Shown here: positions 1 through 6,865 of the stretch, in pieces
How the letters are laid out: each line of letters starts with the position of its first letter
Position numbering within the stretch: position 1 is the first letter of the stretch
Source: Clostridia bacterium
GTDB lineage: Bacteria; Bacillota; Clostridia; Christensenellales; Pumilibacteraceae
Assembly (NCBI GenBank): GCA_017452405.1
Contig: JAFTMM010000006.1
Location: 1-15,970, forward strand
DNA: 15,970 nt
Direction of reading: 5' to 3'
Position numbers and translations under genes: made by a program
The notes under the pieces: generated by a model
Seen by the model: only the letters and a program-made list of their open reading frames with translations
Database searches by the model: none
Told to the model about the DNA's origin: nothing

Positions 1-266
1 AACATTATTATATGTATGTGGTTTGGCATAATCACATAATTTTCAATTCTAATGAACGGATATCTCTTTTCTAATTGTAATAACTGCTCTTCCGCAATTT
101 CGCCGAGTCTCGTCAATTTATTTTCGGCAGGAGCAAGCCCCTGCCCTACAATAATTTTTGATAGCAATTCTATCCTATTATGCGTGCAGATAGTTATAAA
201 ATACGCACCAGTTGTGCTATAATCAAAATTCTTTAAGCGCGTTGGCTTTCTTTTAGGTAAGTCCAT
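1..266 (-). CDS. REP-associated / IS200-type Y1 transposase, partial (N-terminal 88 codons)
   Basis: The gene starts at 266 and runs off the left edge, so only the N-terminal half is present. It opens with MDLPKRKPTRLKNFDYS and then has GAYFITICTHNR (residues 20-31), the usual opening of REP-associated tyrosine transposases (RAYT, IS200/IS605 superfamily). The HUH metal-binding motif is visible as PNHIHII, with H83 and H85. The catalytic tyrosine would lie outside the window. Known members nick and rejoin single-stranded DNA at palindromic hairpins. Residues 40-47 (VGQGLAPA) are encoded by a REP-like palindrome, listed separately. There is no clear ribosome binding site before the ATG, but the start matches the family's usual N-terminus. 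Whether the gene is intact cannot be seen. Confidence 0.85.
   Translation of the reverse strand, partial: MDLPKRKPTRLKNFDYSTTGAYFITICTHNRIELLSKIIVGQGLAPAENKLTRLGEIAEEQLLQLEKRYPFIRIENYVIMPNHIHIIM
126..145. repeat. REP-like palindrome inside the transposase gene
   Basis: GGCAGGAGC-AA-GCCCCTGCC forms a hairpin with 9-base arms and a 2-base loop. There is one A/C mismatch on this strand, which becomes a G-U pair in RNA of the minus strand. It lies in frame in the transposase and encodes GQGLAPA. The G+C-rich palindrome stands out from the A+T-rich surroundings. It resembles the hairpins handled by this transposase family; that it is a substrate is an inference. Confidence 0.55.
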
Positions 267-294
267 GATATATAAAAAATTTTACAAAGCATTA

Positions 295-320
295 GGGAGA
301 CCTTTTGTCTAAGGTCTCCC
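295..320 (-). terminator. Hairpin terminator after ilvD-leuC-leuD
   Basis: A perfect 10-base stem (GGGAGACCTT with AAGGTCTCCC) encloses a 6-base loop, 14 bases past the leuD stop. On the minus strand the following sequence is T-rich only after about 10 bases, so the U-tract is imperfect. It sits between leuD and the transposase gene, both on the minus strand, and most likely ends the leu operon transcript. Confidence 0.6.
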
Positions 321-333
321 ATGTTTAACGTGT

Positions 334-801
334 TTATTTCTTTAACAATCCGCCTCTTGCTATGATTGCTCTTATCTCGGGCGGGAAGGGGGGAACGGAA
401 TATTCCTTGCCTTTGGTGAGGTTTTTTATTATACCGCTGGCAAGATCCACTTCCATTTCGTCGCCTGCCTCTGCGTCCGTTGCCGCCGCTTCACATTCGA
501 GAATAGGCAGTCCGATATTGATAGCATTACGGAAGAAGATACGCGCGAAGTCGCAGGCAATTACGCAGGACACACCGCTTGCCTTAATCGCAATAGGCGC
601 GTGTTCGCGTGACGAACCGCAACCGAAGTTCTTTTCGGCAACCATGATATCGCCGAGCTTGACTTTGTTTACGAACGCCTTGTCAATATCCTCCATGCAA
701 TGCGAGGCAAGAGCTTCGGGGGAGGAGTCGTTGAGATATCTTGCAGGGATAATCTCGTCGGTGTTCACGTTATCTTTATATTTATGTACGAATCCTTTCA
801 T
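334..801 (-). CDS. leuD: 3-isopropylmalate dehydratase, small subunit
   Basis: This is the swivelling-domain subunit of isopropylmalate isomerase, which interconverts 2- and 3-isopropylmalate in cytosolic leucine synthesis together with LeuC. The 155 residues match the short form of the small subunit common in archaea and anaerobic bacteria, rather than the roughly 200-residue enterobacterial form. NTDEIIPARYL (residues 13-23) and GCGSSREHAP (60-69) are hallmark substrate-loop and aconitase-swivel motifs, and RNAINIGLP (91-99) is also typical. The ATG at 801 has a strong AGGAGG 5 bases upstream and lies 9 bases after the leuC stop, so the two subunits are co-transcribed. Short LeuD can be hard to separate from homoaconitase small subunits by sequence; the ilvD-leuC context supports leucine synthesis. 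Confidence 0.95.
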   Translation of the reverse strand: MKGFVHKYKDNVNTDEIIPARYLNDSSPEALASHCMEDIDKAFVNKVKLGDIMVAEKNFGCGSSREHAPIAIKASGVSCVIACDFARIFFRNAINIGLPILECEAAATDAEAGDEMEVDLASGIIKNLTKGKEYSVPPFPPEIRAIIARGGLLKK

Positions 802-810
802 AAGTCCTCC

Positions 811-2061
811 TTAAAGCACTCCGATTTTGCCGAGTACGGCAGAGCAAGCCGCCACGTACGGCGATGCAAGATAAATCTCACTATCCTCTGCTCCCATTCG
901 ACCGACGAAGTTACGGTTAGTCGTTGCTACGCACTTTTCACCGCGCGCAAGTATACCCATATAACCGCCGAGGCAAGGTCCGCAAGTAGGCGTAGAAACT
1001 ACCGCGCCTGCTTCAATGAATATTTTGAGCAAGCCTTCTTCCATCGCCTGCAAATAGATGGACTGCGTAGCGGGAATAATAATAACGCGCAAGCCTTTCT
1101 TGATCTTTCTGCCCTCAAGGACCTTTGCCGCTGCGCGAAGGTCGGAAATACGACCGTTCGTGCAAGAACCGATTACTACCTGATCGATTTCTATATCTTC
1201 GATTTCGTCCACGGTGTGCGTGTTTTCGGGAAGGTGGGGGAAAGAAACAGTGGGTTTCAACGCTCCGAGGTCGATAACGACCTCTCTTTCGTATTCCGCA
1301 TCCTCATCCGCAGTATAAACGACAGGCGTTTTCGCACAATGTTCGGCAAGGTAGGCAAGCGTAATTTCGTCGCAAGCAAAGATACCGTTCTTTGCGCCCG
1401 CTTCAATCGCCATATTACAAATGGTGAGGCGGTCGTCCATAGTCATATGTTTAACGCCTTCGCCCACGAACTCAAGCGATTTATAGAGCGCGCCCGACAC
1501 GCCGATTTCACCGATAAGGTGGAGAATGACGTCTTTACCCGAAACGTTTGCGCTAGGCTTGCCGATAAGCGTAACCTTAATAGCGGAGGGAACTTTGAAC
1601 CATGCCGTGCCTGAAAGCATACCGTACGCCATATCCGTCGAACCAACGCCGGTGGAGAATGCGCCGAGAGCGCCGTACGTACAGGTGTGACTGTCTGCGC
1701 CGATAACGAGATCACCTGCGCCTACAAGCCCTTTTTCGGGAAGGAGCGCGTGTTCGATACCCATTTCGCCAACGTCGAAGAAGTTTTCAACGCCCTGCTC
1801 GTGAGCAAACGTACGACAGCATTTGCACTGCTCCGCGCTCTTGATGTCTTTATTGGGAACGAAGTGGTCCATAACGAGAGCAACCTTGCTCTTGTCAAAG
1901 ACGTTACCACCGCCGTGCTTTTCGATTTCCTTAATCGCAACGGGCGAGGTTATGTCGTTGCCGAGTACGAGGTCGAGCTTAGCGGTAATGAGCTGTCCTG
2001 CTACTACCGAGTCAAGCCCTGCGTGGGCGGCGAGAATTTTTTGTGAAAGTGTCATTGCCAT
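811..2061 (-). CDS. leuC: 3-isopropylmalate dehydratase, large subunit
   Basis: This is the catalytic iron-sulfur subunit partnering LeuD. Its 416 residues fit the shorter LeuC2-type large subunit. The three cysteines that hold the [4Fe-4S] cluster are visible: C300 in VIGSCTNGR, and C360 and C363 in TCGPCLGG. Other aconitase-family motifs are DHFVPNKD (65-72) and GADSHTCTYGALG (121-133). The chosen start, MAMTLSQ, has GAGG 9 bases upstream; a second ATG two codons later is possible. The gap to the ilvD stop is 15 bases, so the gene belongs to the ilvD-leuC-leuD operon. leuA, leuB, ilvBN and ilvC are not in the window and must lie elsewhere. Confidence 0.95.
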   Translation of the reverse strand: MAMTLSQKILAAHAGLDSVVAGQLITAKLDLVLGNDITSPVAIKEIEKHGGGNVFDKSKVALVMDHFVPNKDIKSAEQCKCCRTFAHEQGVENFFDVGEMGIEHALLPEKGLVGAGDLVIGADSHTCTYGALGAFSTGVGSTDMAYGMLSGTAWFKVPSAIKVTLIGKPSANVSGKDVILHLIGEIGVSGALYKSLEFVGEGVKHMTMDDRLTICNMAIEAGAKNGIFACDEITLAYLAEHCAKTPVVYTADEDAEYEREVVIDLGALKPTVSFPHLPENTHTVDEIEDIEIDQVVIGSCTNGRISDLRAAAKVLEGRKIKKGLRVIIIPATQSIYLQAMEEGLLKIFIEAGAVVSTPTCGPCLGGYMGILARGEKCVATTNRNFVGRMGAEDSEIYLASPYVAACSAVLGKIGVL

Positions 2062-2076
2062 GTGGTCAAACCTCGA

Positions 2077-3738
2077 TTAAAATTTCTTTTTCATTACCGC
2101 GCCCTTATCTGCGCTAGTAACGAGGTGCGCGTATCTGAGCAGATAGCCCGTCGGCTCGTTATCTCTCGTTCTAAGCTTCTTGAGACGGTTGTTAATTTCC
2201 TTGGCAGGCACTTCGAGTTCGAGTTTGCCGTTCGGAATATCGATCTTGATCTTATCGCCGTCCTGAATGATAGCGATCTTACCGCCGACTGCCGCTTCGG
2301 GAGCTACGTGACCGATAGCCGCGCCTCTGGTTGCGCCCGAGAAACGTCCGTCCGTAATAAGCGCAACGGAGGAATCGAGTCCCATACCAACGAGCGCAGA
2401 GGTAGGCGAGAGCATTTCTCTCATGCCCGGACCGCCTTGAGGGCCTTCGTAGCGGATAACCACAACGTCGCCTGACTGTATCTGTCCGCCCATGATAGCG
2501 GAAACGGCTTCTTCTTCGCTGTTATAGCACTTAGCTTTGCCCGTGAACTTCTGCATAGCAGCGCAAACCGCACTACGTTTAACGACAGCGCCGTTCTCTG
2601 CGATATTGCCTTTTAAGAACGCAAGACCACCCGTCGGGGAGATAGGCTCTTCCACCGTATGTATAATAGTCGGGTTCTTGATTTCTGCGCCCTCGTATTC
2701 TTCTTTAAGCGTCTTGCCCGTAATCGTGCGCGCGTTTCCTTTCAAAAGTCCTTTCTTTTCGAGCTGGTTAAGCACCGCCATAATGCCTCCCGCCTTTCCG
2801 AGCGAATCCATATCGTATTCGGTTGCAGGGGAGAGCTTGCAGAGGTTGGGAGTTGTGCTGGACGCTTTCTGGAACATATCGTAAGTAAGCTCGATACCGC
2901 ACTCGCTTGCAATAGCTATAAGATGAAGCACGCTGTTGGTGGAAGCGCCGATAGCGTTATCGCAGGCAATAGCGTTAAGGAACGCGTCTTTGGTGAGTAT
3001 CATTCTCGGCGTTACGTCGTCCGCTACCGCTTTCATGATATAACCGCCCGCTTCTTTAGCAAGACGAATTCTGTCCGCGCTCGTAGCAAGCGCAGTACCG
3101 TTACCGGGAAGCGCAATGCCCAGCGATTCAAGCAGACAGTTCATCGAGTTCGCCGTATACATTCCACAACAACTTCCGCAACCGGGACAGCACTTGTTCT
3201 CCATTTCTTTAAGGTCGTCAAGCGTAATCTTGCCTGCCTTAACCGCGCCCACAGCCTCGAACATAGAGGAGAGGGAGGACTTCTTGCCGTTTACTTCTCC
3301 GGCTTCCATAGGACCGCCTGAAACTACGACGGTGGGAAGATTAACTCTTATAGCGCCCATAAGCATACCCGGGACGATCTTGTCGCAGTTGGGAACGAGT
3401 ACCACGCCGTCGAAAGCGTGTCCAATAAGCATGGACTCCACGCTGTCCGCAATAAGCTCACGGCTGGGGAGAGAATATCTCATTCCCGCGTGTCCCATGG
3501 CAATACCGTCGCATACGCCGATTGCAGGGATAACGAAGGGCGTACCGCCTGCCGCGTAAACGCCTGCCTTAACAGCCTCCGCAACCTTGTCGAGGTGCAG
3601 GTGACCGGGCACGATTTCGCTCTTAGCCGAAACGATGGCGATAAGAGGCTTTTCAAGTTCAGCATCCGTCATTCCAAGCGCTTTGAACAGCGATCTCTGC
3701 GGAGCTTTTTCTATTCCTTGCGTAAGATTTTTACCCAT
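2077..3738 (-). CDS. ilvD: Dihydroxy-acid dehydratase
   Basis: The enzyme dehydrates 2,3-dihydroxy-isovalerate and 2,3-dihydroxy-3-methylvalerate to the keto acids of valine/leucine and isoleucine. At 553 residues it is full length for the IlvD/Edd family. The cluster and Mg-binding signatures are present: C76 in IGVCDGIAMGH, C118 in PNCDKIVPGM, and the CPGCGSCCGMYTANSM run at 185-200, followed by GIALPGNGT. SLPSRE (89-94) is also conserved. The start ATG at 3738 has AGGAT about 10 bases upstream and lies about 33 bases from a perfect promoter. It is the first gene of ilvD-leuC-leuD. The short leader leaves no room for the T-box or peptide-attenuator leaders often seen on such operons. Like other members it is expected to be oxygen-sensitive. 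Confidence 0.97.
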   Translation of the reverse strand: MGKNLTQGIEKAPQRSLFKALGMTDAELEKPLIAIVSAKSEIVPGHLHLDKVAEAVKAGVYAAGGTPFVIPAIGVCDGIAMGHAGMRYSLPSRELIADSVESMLIGHAFDGVVLVPNCDKIVPGMLMGAIRVNLPTVVVSGGPMEAGEVNGKKSSLSSMFEAVGAVKAGKITLDDLKEMENKCCPGCGSCCGMYTANSMNCLLESLGIALPGNGTALATSADRIRLAKEAGGYIMKAVADDVTPRMILTKDAFLNAIACDNAIGASTNSVLHLIAIASECGIELTYDMFQKASSTTPNLCKLSPATEYDMDSLGKAGGIMAVLNQLEKKGLLKGNARTITGKTLKEEYEGAEIKNPTIIHTVEEPISPTGGLAFLKGNIAENGAVVKRSAVCAAMQKFTGKAKCYNSEEEAVSAIMGGQIQSGDVVVIRYEGPQGGPGMREMLSPTSALVGMGLDSSVALITDGRFSGATRGAAIGHVAPEAAVGGKIAIIQDGDKIKIDIPNGKLELEVPAKEINNRLKKLRTRDNEPTGYLLRYAHLVTSADKGAVMKKKF

Positions 3739-3777
3739 AATATATAATATCCTTTAAAAATGAGTTCTTTCCTATGA

Positions 3778-3806
3778 ATTATACTACTAAATCGCTTTTA
3801 TGTCAA
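3778..3806 (-). promoter_or_regulatory. Consensus promoter P1 for ilvD-leuC-leuD
   Basis: Read on the minus strand, TTGACA (3806-3801) and TATAAT (3783-3778) are separated by exactly 17 bases, a perfect housekeeping-sigma promoter. Transcription should start near 3771, giving a leader of about 33 bases before ilvD. Confidence 0.85.
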
Positions 3807-3838
3807 CCGCTTAAATTGCTTGCGCCCAATTGTTTTGC

Positions 3839-3867
3839 ATTATTACGGTAATTTTCTCCTATGTCAA
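3839..3867 (-). promoter_or_regulatory. Possible upstream promoter P2 for ilvD
   Basis: On the minus strand TTGACA (3867-3862) lies 17 bases before AATAAT (3844-3839), a five-of-six match to the -10 consensus. It would start transcription near 3832 and give a leader of about 94 bases. It lies 61 bases upstream of P1. It could be a second promoter or a chance match in A+T-rich DNA. Confidence 0.45.
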
Positions 3868-3904
3868 TTCGTGTAAAATTATATAATTTTATATATTAAT
3901 TTGC

Positions 3905-3933
3905 TTGACATTGCTTTGCAATATATATATAAT
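3905..3933 (+). promoter_or_regulatory. Consensus promoter for the regulator-potABCD operon
   Basis: TTGACA (3905-3910) and TATAAT (3928-3933) are spaced by 17 bases, a perfect match. The start should be near 3940, which gives a leader of about 100 bases that contains both operator-like palindromes. It diverges from the ilvD promoters, with the two -35 boxes about 40 to 100 bases apart. Confidence 0.88.
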
Positions 3934-3946
3934 TTTTCTGCAAGTG

Positions 3947-3965
3947 AGTTTAGTTTTTCTAAACT
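3947..3965. promoter_or_regulatory. Operator-like palindrome, copy 1
   Basis: AGTTTAG-N5-CTAAACT, a perfect 19-base palindrome starting about 8 bases after the predicted transcription start. An identical pair of arms recurs at 4000. The location just before an XRE-family gene suggests autoregulation by that protein. An extra half-site AGTTTAG lies at 3969-3975. Confidence 0.65.
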
Positions 3966-3999
3966 TAAAGTTTAGTTAAAACATTTTTGTTAAAACCTA

Positions 4000-4018
4000 A
4001 GTTTAGTATTACTAAACT
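4000..4018. promoter_or_regulatory. Operator-like palindrome, copy 2
   Basis: The same AGTTTAG-N5-CTAAACT arms as at 3947, with a different 5-base centre (TATTA instead of TTTTT). The start-to-start distance is 53 bases, about five helical turns, so both copies would face the same side of the DNA. It ends 22 bases before the regulator's ATG. Confidence 0.65.
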
Positions 4019-4040
4019 AAAAAACAAAAGGAAAGAATAA

Positions 4041-4568
4041 ATGATTATCGGAACGAAATTAAAAGCGCTAAGACTGAAAAGCATGTTGACGCAGGAGGAG
4101 CTTGCCGACCGTTGTGAACTTACGAAGGGGTATATAAGTCAGCTGGAAAACGACCTGACTTCTCCGTCCATAAGCACTCTTGGTGACATTTTGACTGCTC
4201 TCGGCAGTACGTTTGCGGAGTTCTTTCAGGTGGAAGAAGAACTGCCTTTGCGCTATAAGCCGGAGGATTGCTTTGAAAAAGTGACGGAGGATTCCACGGT
4301 TAGGTGGCTTGTTCCGAGCAACGAAAAACTGCTTATGGAGCCTATGCGTATGACGCTGTCGCCCAATGCGGAAACGGAACGTGACGTACCTCACGACGGC
4401 GAGGAGTTCGGTTACGTACTCAAAGGCGAGATAACCGTTCGAAGCGGACACCGCAAGGAGAAAATAAAAGCGGGCGAATCCTTTTATTACGATTGCGGAA
4501 AACCGCATTACATAAAAAACGAAACGAGTGAAGACTCGGAATTTATATGGGTTATTGTGGGAGAGTAA
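4041..4568 (+). CDS. XRE-family transcriptional regulator with C-terminal cupin domain
   Basis: A cytosolic DNA-binding protein of 175 residues. Residues 5-60 form an HTH of the XRE/HTH_3 type (TQEELADRCELTKGYISQLE, with LTKGYISQLE as the recognition helix region). Residues 100-172 form a small cupin barrel, with H118, E122 and H156 as likely pocket or metal ligands (VPHDGEEFGYVLKGEI, then GKPHYIKN). Regulators of this PuuR-like architecture commonly control polyamine genes. Here the gene leads the potABCD operon and its stop lies 1 base before the potA ATG, so that role is the natural inference. The start has AAAGGAAAG upstream. It likely represses its own promoter through the two palindromes between promoter and gene. 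The ligand cannot be read from the sequence; a polyamine or a related amine is the best guess. Confidence 0.9.
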   Translation: MIIGTKLKALRLKSMLTQEELADRCELTKGYISQLENDLTSPSISTLGDILTALGSTFAEFFQVEEELPLRYKPEDCFEKVTEDSTVRWLVPSNEKLLMEPMRMTLSPNAETERDVPHDGEEFGYVLKGEITVRSGHRKEKIKAGESFYYDCGKPHYIKNETSEDSEFIWVIVGE

Positions 4569-4569
4569 T

Positions 4570-6039
4570 ATGGCAGAAGTAAACTACAAAAAGAAAAAGA
4601 TAATAGAAATTACCAACGTCACCAAAGCGTTCGGCGCAGTAACCGCCGTTGACGACGTGTCGTTAGCGATTAACCGAGGCGAATTCGTCACGCTTCTCGG
4701 ACCGTCGGGTTGCGGAAAAACGACCTTGCTCCGTATGATAGCAGGCTTCGACCTTCCTACCAAGGGCAAGATTTTGCTTGAGGGTACGGACGTTACGCAG
4801 ATTCCGCCCAACAAGCGCCCCATAAATACCGTATTCCAGAAGTACGCGCTATTCCCGCACCTTACCGTATTCGGTAACGTAGCGTACGGACTTAAAATCC
4901 TCAGAGTTCCGAACGGCGAAAAGAAGCTGAAAAACGGTTCGGTCAAACAGCTTTACCGCAAACTTACCAAAGCCGAGATTAAGGCTAAGGTAGAACGCGC
5001 GCTTTCGGTCGTAGGGCTTGCAGAATACGGTTACCGTAACGTAACCACTCTTTCGGGCGGTCAGCAACAGCGTGTGGCTATTGCGCGCGCAATAGTTCTT
5101 GAACCCAAGGTTCTTCTTTTGGACGAGCCTCTCGGCGCTCTTGACCTTAAAATGCGTAAGGAAATGCAACTTGAGCTCAAGCGTATGCACAGCGAGCTGG
5201 GCATAACCTTTATTTACGTTACGCACGATCAGGAAGAAGCTCTTACTATGTCCGACACCATCGTGGTTATGAGCGACGGTGCGGTACAGCAGATAGGTTC
5301 GCCTAAGAAGATTTACGACGAGCCTGCCAACGCGTTCGTTGCTAACTTCATCGGCGAGAGTAACCTGCTTGCCGGCAATATGATTGCCGACTTTAAGGTT
5401 AAGTTCTTAGACGTAGTGGTGGATTGCCTTGACAAGGGCTTTGCGAAGAACGAGAGCGTGGACGTCGTAATCCGCCCTGAAGATATCGAACTCATTGACG
5501 AAGAGGCGGAAAAGGCGCAAATGTGCGGTGAGATAATCTCCTCCATTTTCAAAGGTACTTACTATGAAATGGAAGTGGTCGCGGGCGGTTACGAGTTTAC
5601 CGTACAGAGCACCAACGGCAAGGAAGTCGGAAGCAAGGTAGGTCTCCACGTAACTCCCAACGGTATTCATATTATGAAGAAAATGCGCGCTACCAACGAG
5701 TTTATCGGGGAAGCGGACGGTGAAAACCTCGTGTGGATGTGCAAGGGCGACTTCGAACTCGACCTTCCCGAAGGCGTGGAGAAAGGGGATAAAGTCAAAG
5801 TTAAAGTACCTTTTGACGCGGTTGAACTTACCGACGACGAGAACGACGGCGTTATCGGCGGTAACGTAACCCAGTCCATTTATAAGGGAACGTACTATCA
5901 AGTACAGGTATATACGGACACTGACGAGGACTTCCTCGTAGACACGTCGGACGAATGGGATATTAACGACCGCGTGGGTATCAACCTTCGCCGTGAAAAA
6001 GTAACGGTGGAAAAGGTGGAGGAGGAAGAAGATGAGTGA
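4570..6039 (+). CDS. potA: Spermidine/putrescine ABC transporter ATP-binding protein, extended C-terminus
   Basis: The ATPase that drives polyamine import through PotBC. The ABC motifs are complete: Walker A GPSGCGKTT (44-52), Q-loop Q90, signature LSGGQQQR (161-168), Walker B LLLDEP (182-187) and H219. I chose the ATG at 4570, one base after the regulator's stop with GGGAG upstream. An in-frame ATG at 4528 would add 14 residues overlapping the regulator and has no such site. The protein has 489 residues, whereas PotA is usually about 350-380. Two things account for this. A lysine-rich insertion (about 112-131) sits in the helical subdomain. The C-terminal regulatory module is also duplicated: SIFKGTYYE near 325-333 recurs as SIYKGTYYQ near 436-444, each preceded by a FIGE segment. 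Only the first copy keeps RPED (302-305). The gene overlaps potB by 8 bases. Confidence 0.95.
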   Translation: MAEVNYKKKKIIEITNVTKAFGAVTAVDDVSLAINRGEFVTLLGPSGCGKTTLLRMIAGFDLPTKGKILLEGTDVTQIPPNKRPINTVFQKYALFPHLTVFGNVAYGLKILRVPNGEKKLKNGSVKQLYRKLTKAEIKAKVERALSVVGLAEYGYRNVTTLSGGQQQRVAIARAIVLEPKVLLLDEPLGALDLKMRKEMQLELKRMHSELGITFIYVTHDQEEALTMSDTIVVMSDGAVQQIGSPKKIYDEPANAFVANFIGESNLLAGNMIADFKVKFLDVVVDCLDKGFAKNESVDVVIRPEDIELIDEEAEKAQMCGEIISSIFKGTYYEMEVVAGGYEFTVQSTNGKEVGSKVGLHVTPNGIHIMKKMRATNEFIGEADGENLVWMCKGDFELDLPEGVEKGDKVKVKVPFDAVELTDDENDGVIGGNVTQSIYKGTYYQVQVYTDTDEDFLVDTSDEWDINDRVGINLRREKVTVEKVEEEEDE

Positions 6040-6865
6040 ACCTCCTCTCGTTAAAGCAAGACTGAGACGTGCGCTGACGTTCAAGCGCTCGCATTTCAGC
6101 TTTCCTTATATAGCTCTTTGCATAATCTTCGTTGTCGTACCGCTTGGTATACTTCTCGGCTTTGCGTTTATAGGGCCGGACGATACGTTTTCGTTTGACA
6201 ACTTTGCATACTTCTTTACTCACGCAGAAAACATAAAGACCATGCTCTATTCAATGGGCGTGGCGGCGCTTACGACGGTAATCTGCCTCTTGCTTGCTTA
6301 TCCGCTTGCAATGTGCCTTGCTAACTCCAAAATTAACAAGTCGGTTATACTCGTACTGCTATTCGTGCTTCCGATGTGGGTAAACAGTCTGCTCCGAACC
6401 TACGCGCTTCAAAACTTACTGATCGACCTTTTCGGAATGCAACGCGGTTTTACCGCCGCTCTTATCGGACTAGTGTACGACTTTTTCCCGTTCATGCTCT
6501 TGCCGTTATATACCACGCTTGCGAATATGGATAAGTCGCTCATTGAAGCCAGTCACGACCTCGGCGCGTCTTCGATTGCAACCTTTTTCAAAGTAACGCT
6601 TCCGCTCTCCGTACCCGGAATAATGAGTGGTGTACTTATGGTATTTATGCCTACCATGTCCACGTTCTCCGTAACCGAGATTATGGGCGGAGCGGATACC
6701 TATATGGTGGGTAGTATGATAAACGAACTCATCAACGGCGGTGATTGGGGCGGTAGCGCTGCATTCAGCCTTATACTGCTCGTGCTAGTTGCCGGAACTA
6801 TGGCGCTGTCCAACCTTATTGCTAAGGGCAAGGGGACGAACGAAGGAATGGGAGGTATGCTGTAA
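6032..6865 (+). CDS. potB: Spermidine/putrescine ABC transporter permease
   Basis: One of two inner-membrane permeases forming the polyamine channel with PotC. The 277 residues show a first hydrophobic span at about 25-47 and further spans near 73-97, 104-120, 142-163, 194-215 and 243-263, consistent with the usual six. The cytoplasmic EAA loop that docks on PotA is visible as EASHDLGASS followed by LPLSVPGIMSG (172-200). The start lies inside potA (ATGAGTGA overlap), with GGAGGAAG just upstream. This indicates translational coupling within the operon. It shares a single-base stop/start overlap (TAATG) with potC. Length and motifs are normal for PotB; the substrate specificity within polyamines cannot be decided from the permease alone. 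Confidence 0.95.
   Translation: MSEPPLVKARLRRALTFKRSHFSFPYIALCIIFVVVPLGILLGFAFIGPDDTFSFDNFAYFFTHAENIKTMLYSMGVAALTTVICLLLAYPLAMCLANSKINKSVILVLLFVLPMWVNSLLRTYALQNLLIDLFGMQRGFTAALIGLVYDFFPFMLLPLYTTLANMDKSLIEASHDLGASSIATFFKVTLPLSVPGIMSGVLMVFMPTMSTFSVTEIMGGADTYMVGSMINELINGGDWGGSAAFSLILLVLVAGTMALSNLIAKGKGTNEGMGGML

Noticed and set aside
700..1614. Long plus-strand open frame opposite leuC and leuD (about 304 codons)
   Set aside because: It is antisense to strongly conserved genes, its composition is low-complexity for a protein, and it matches no family; it results from codon bias on the other strand.
3851..3866. Possible CodY-type box (AATTTTC...) near the ilvD promoters
   Set aside because: Only the left half matches the palindromic consensus; the right half is absent.
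4528..4569. Upstream in-frame ATG extending PotA by 14 residues
   Set aside because: It would overlap the regulator gene by 41 bases, adds non-conserved residues and lacks a ribosome binding site; the ATG at 4570 has GGGAG and follows the regulator's stop.
5407..6084. Minus-strand open frame opposite potA and the potB start
   Set aside because: No ribosome binding site or recognisable domain, and it is fully antisense to potA; treated as a shadow.
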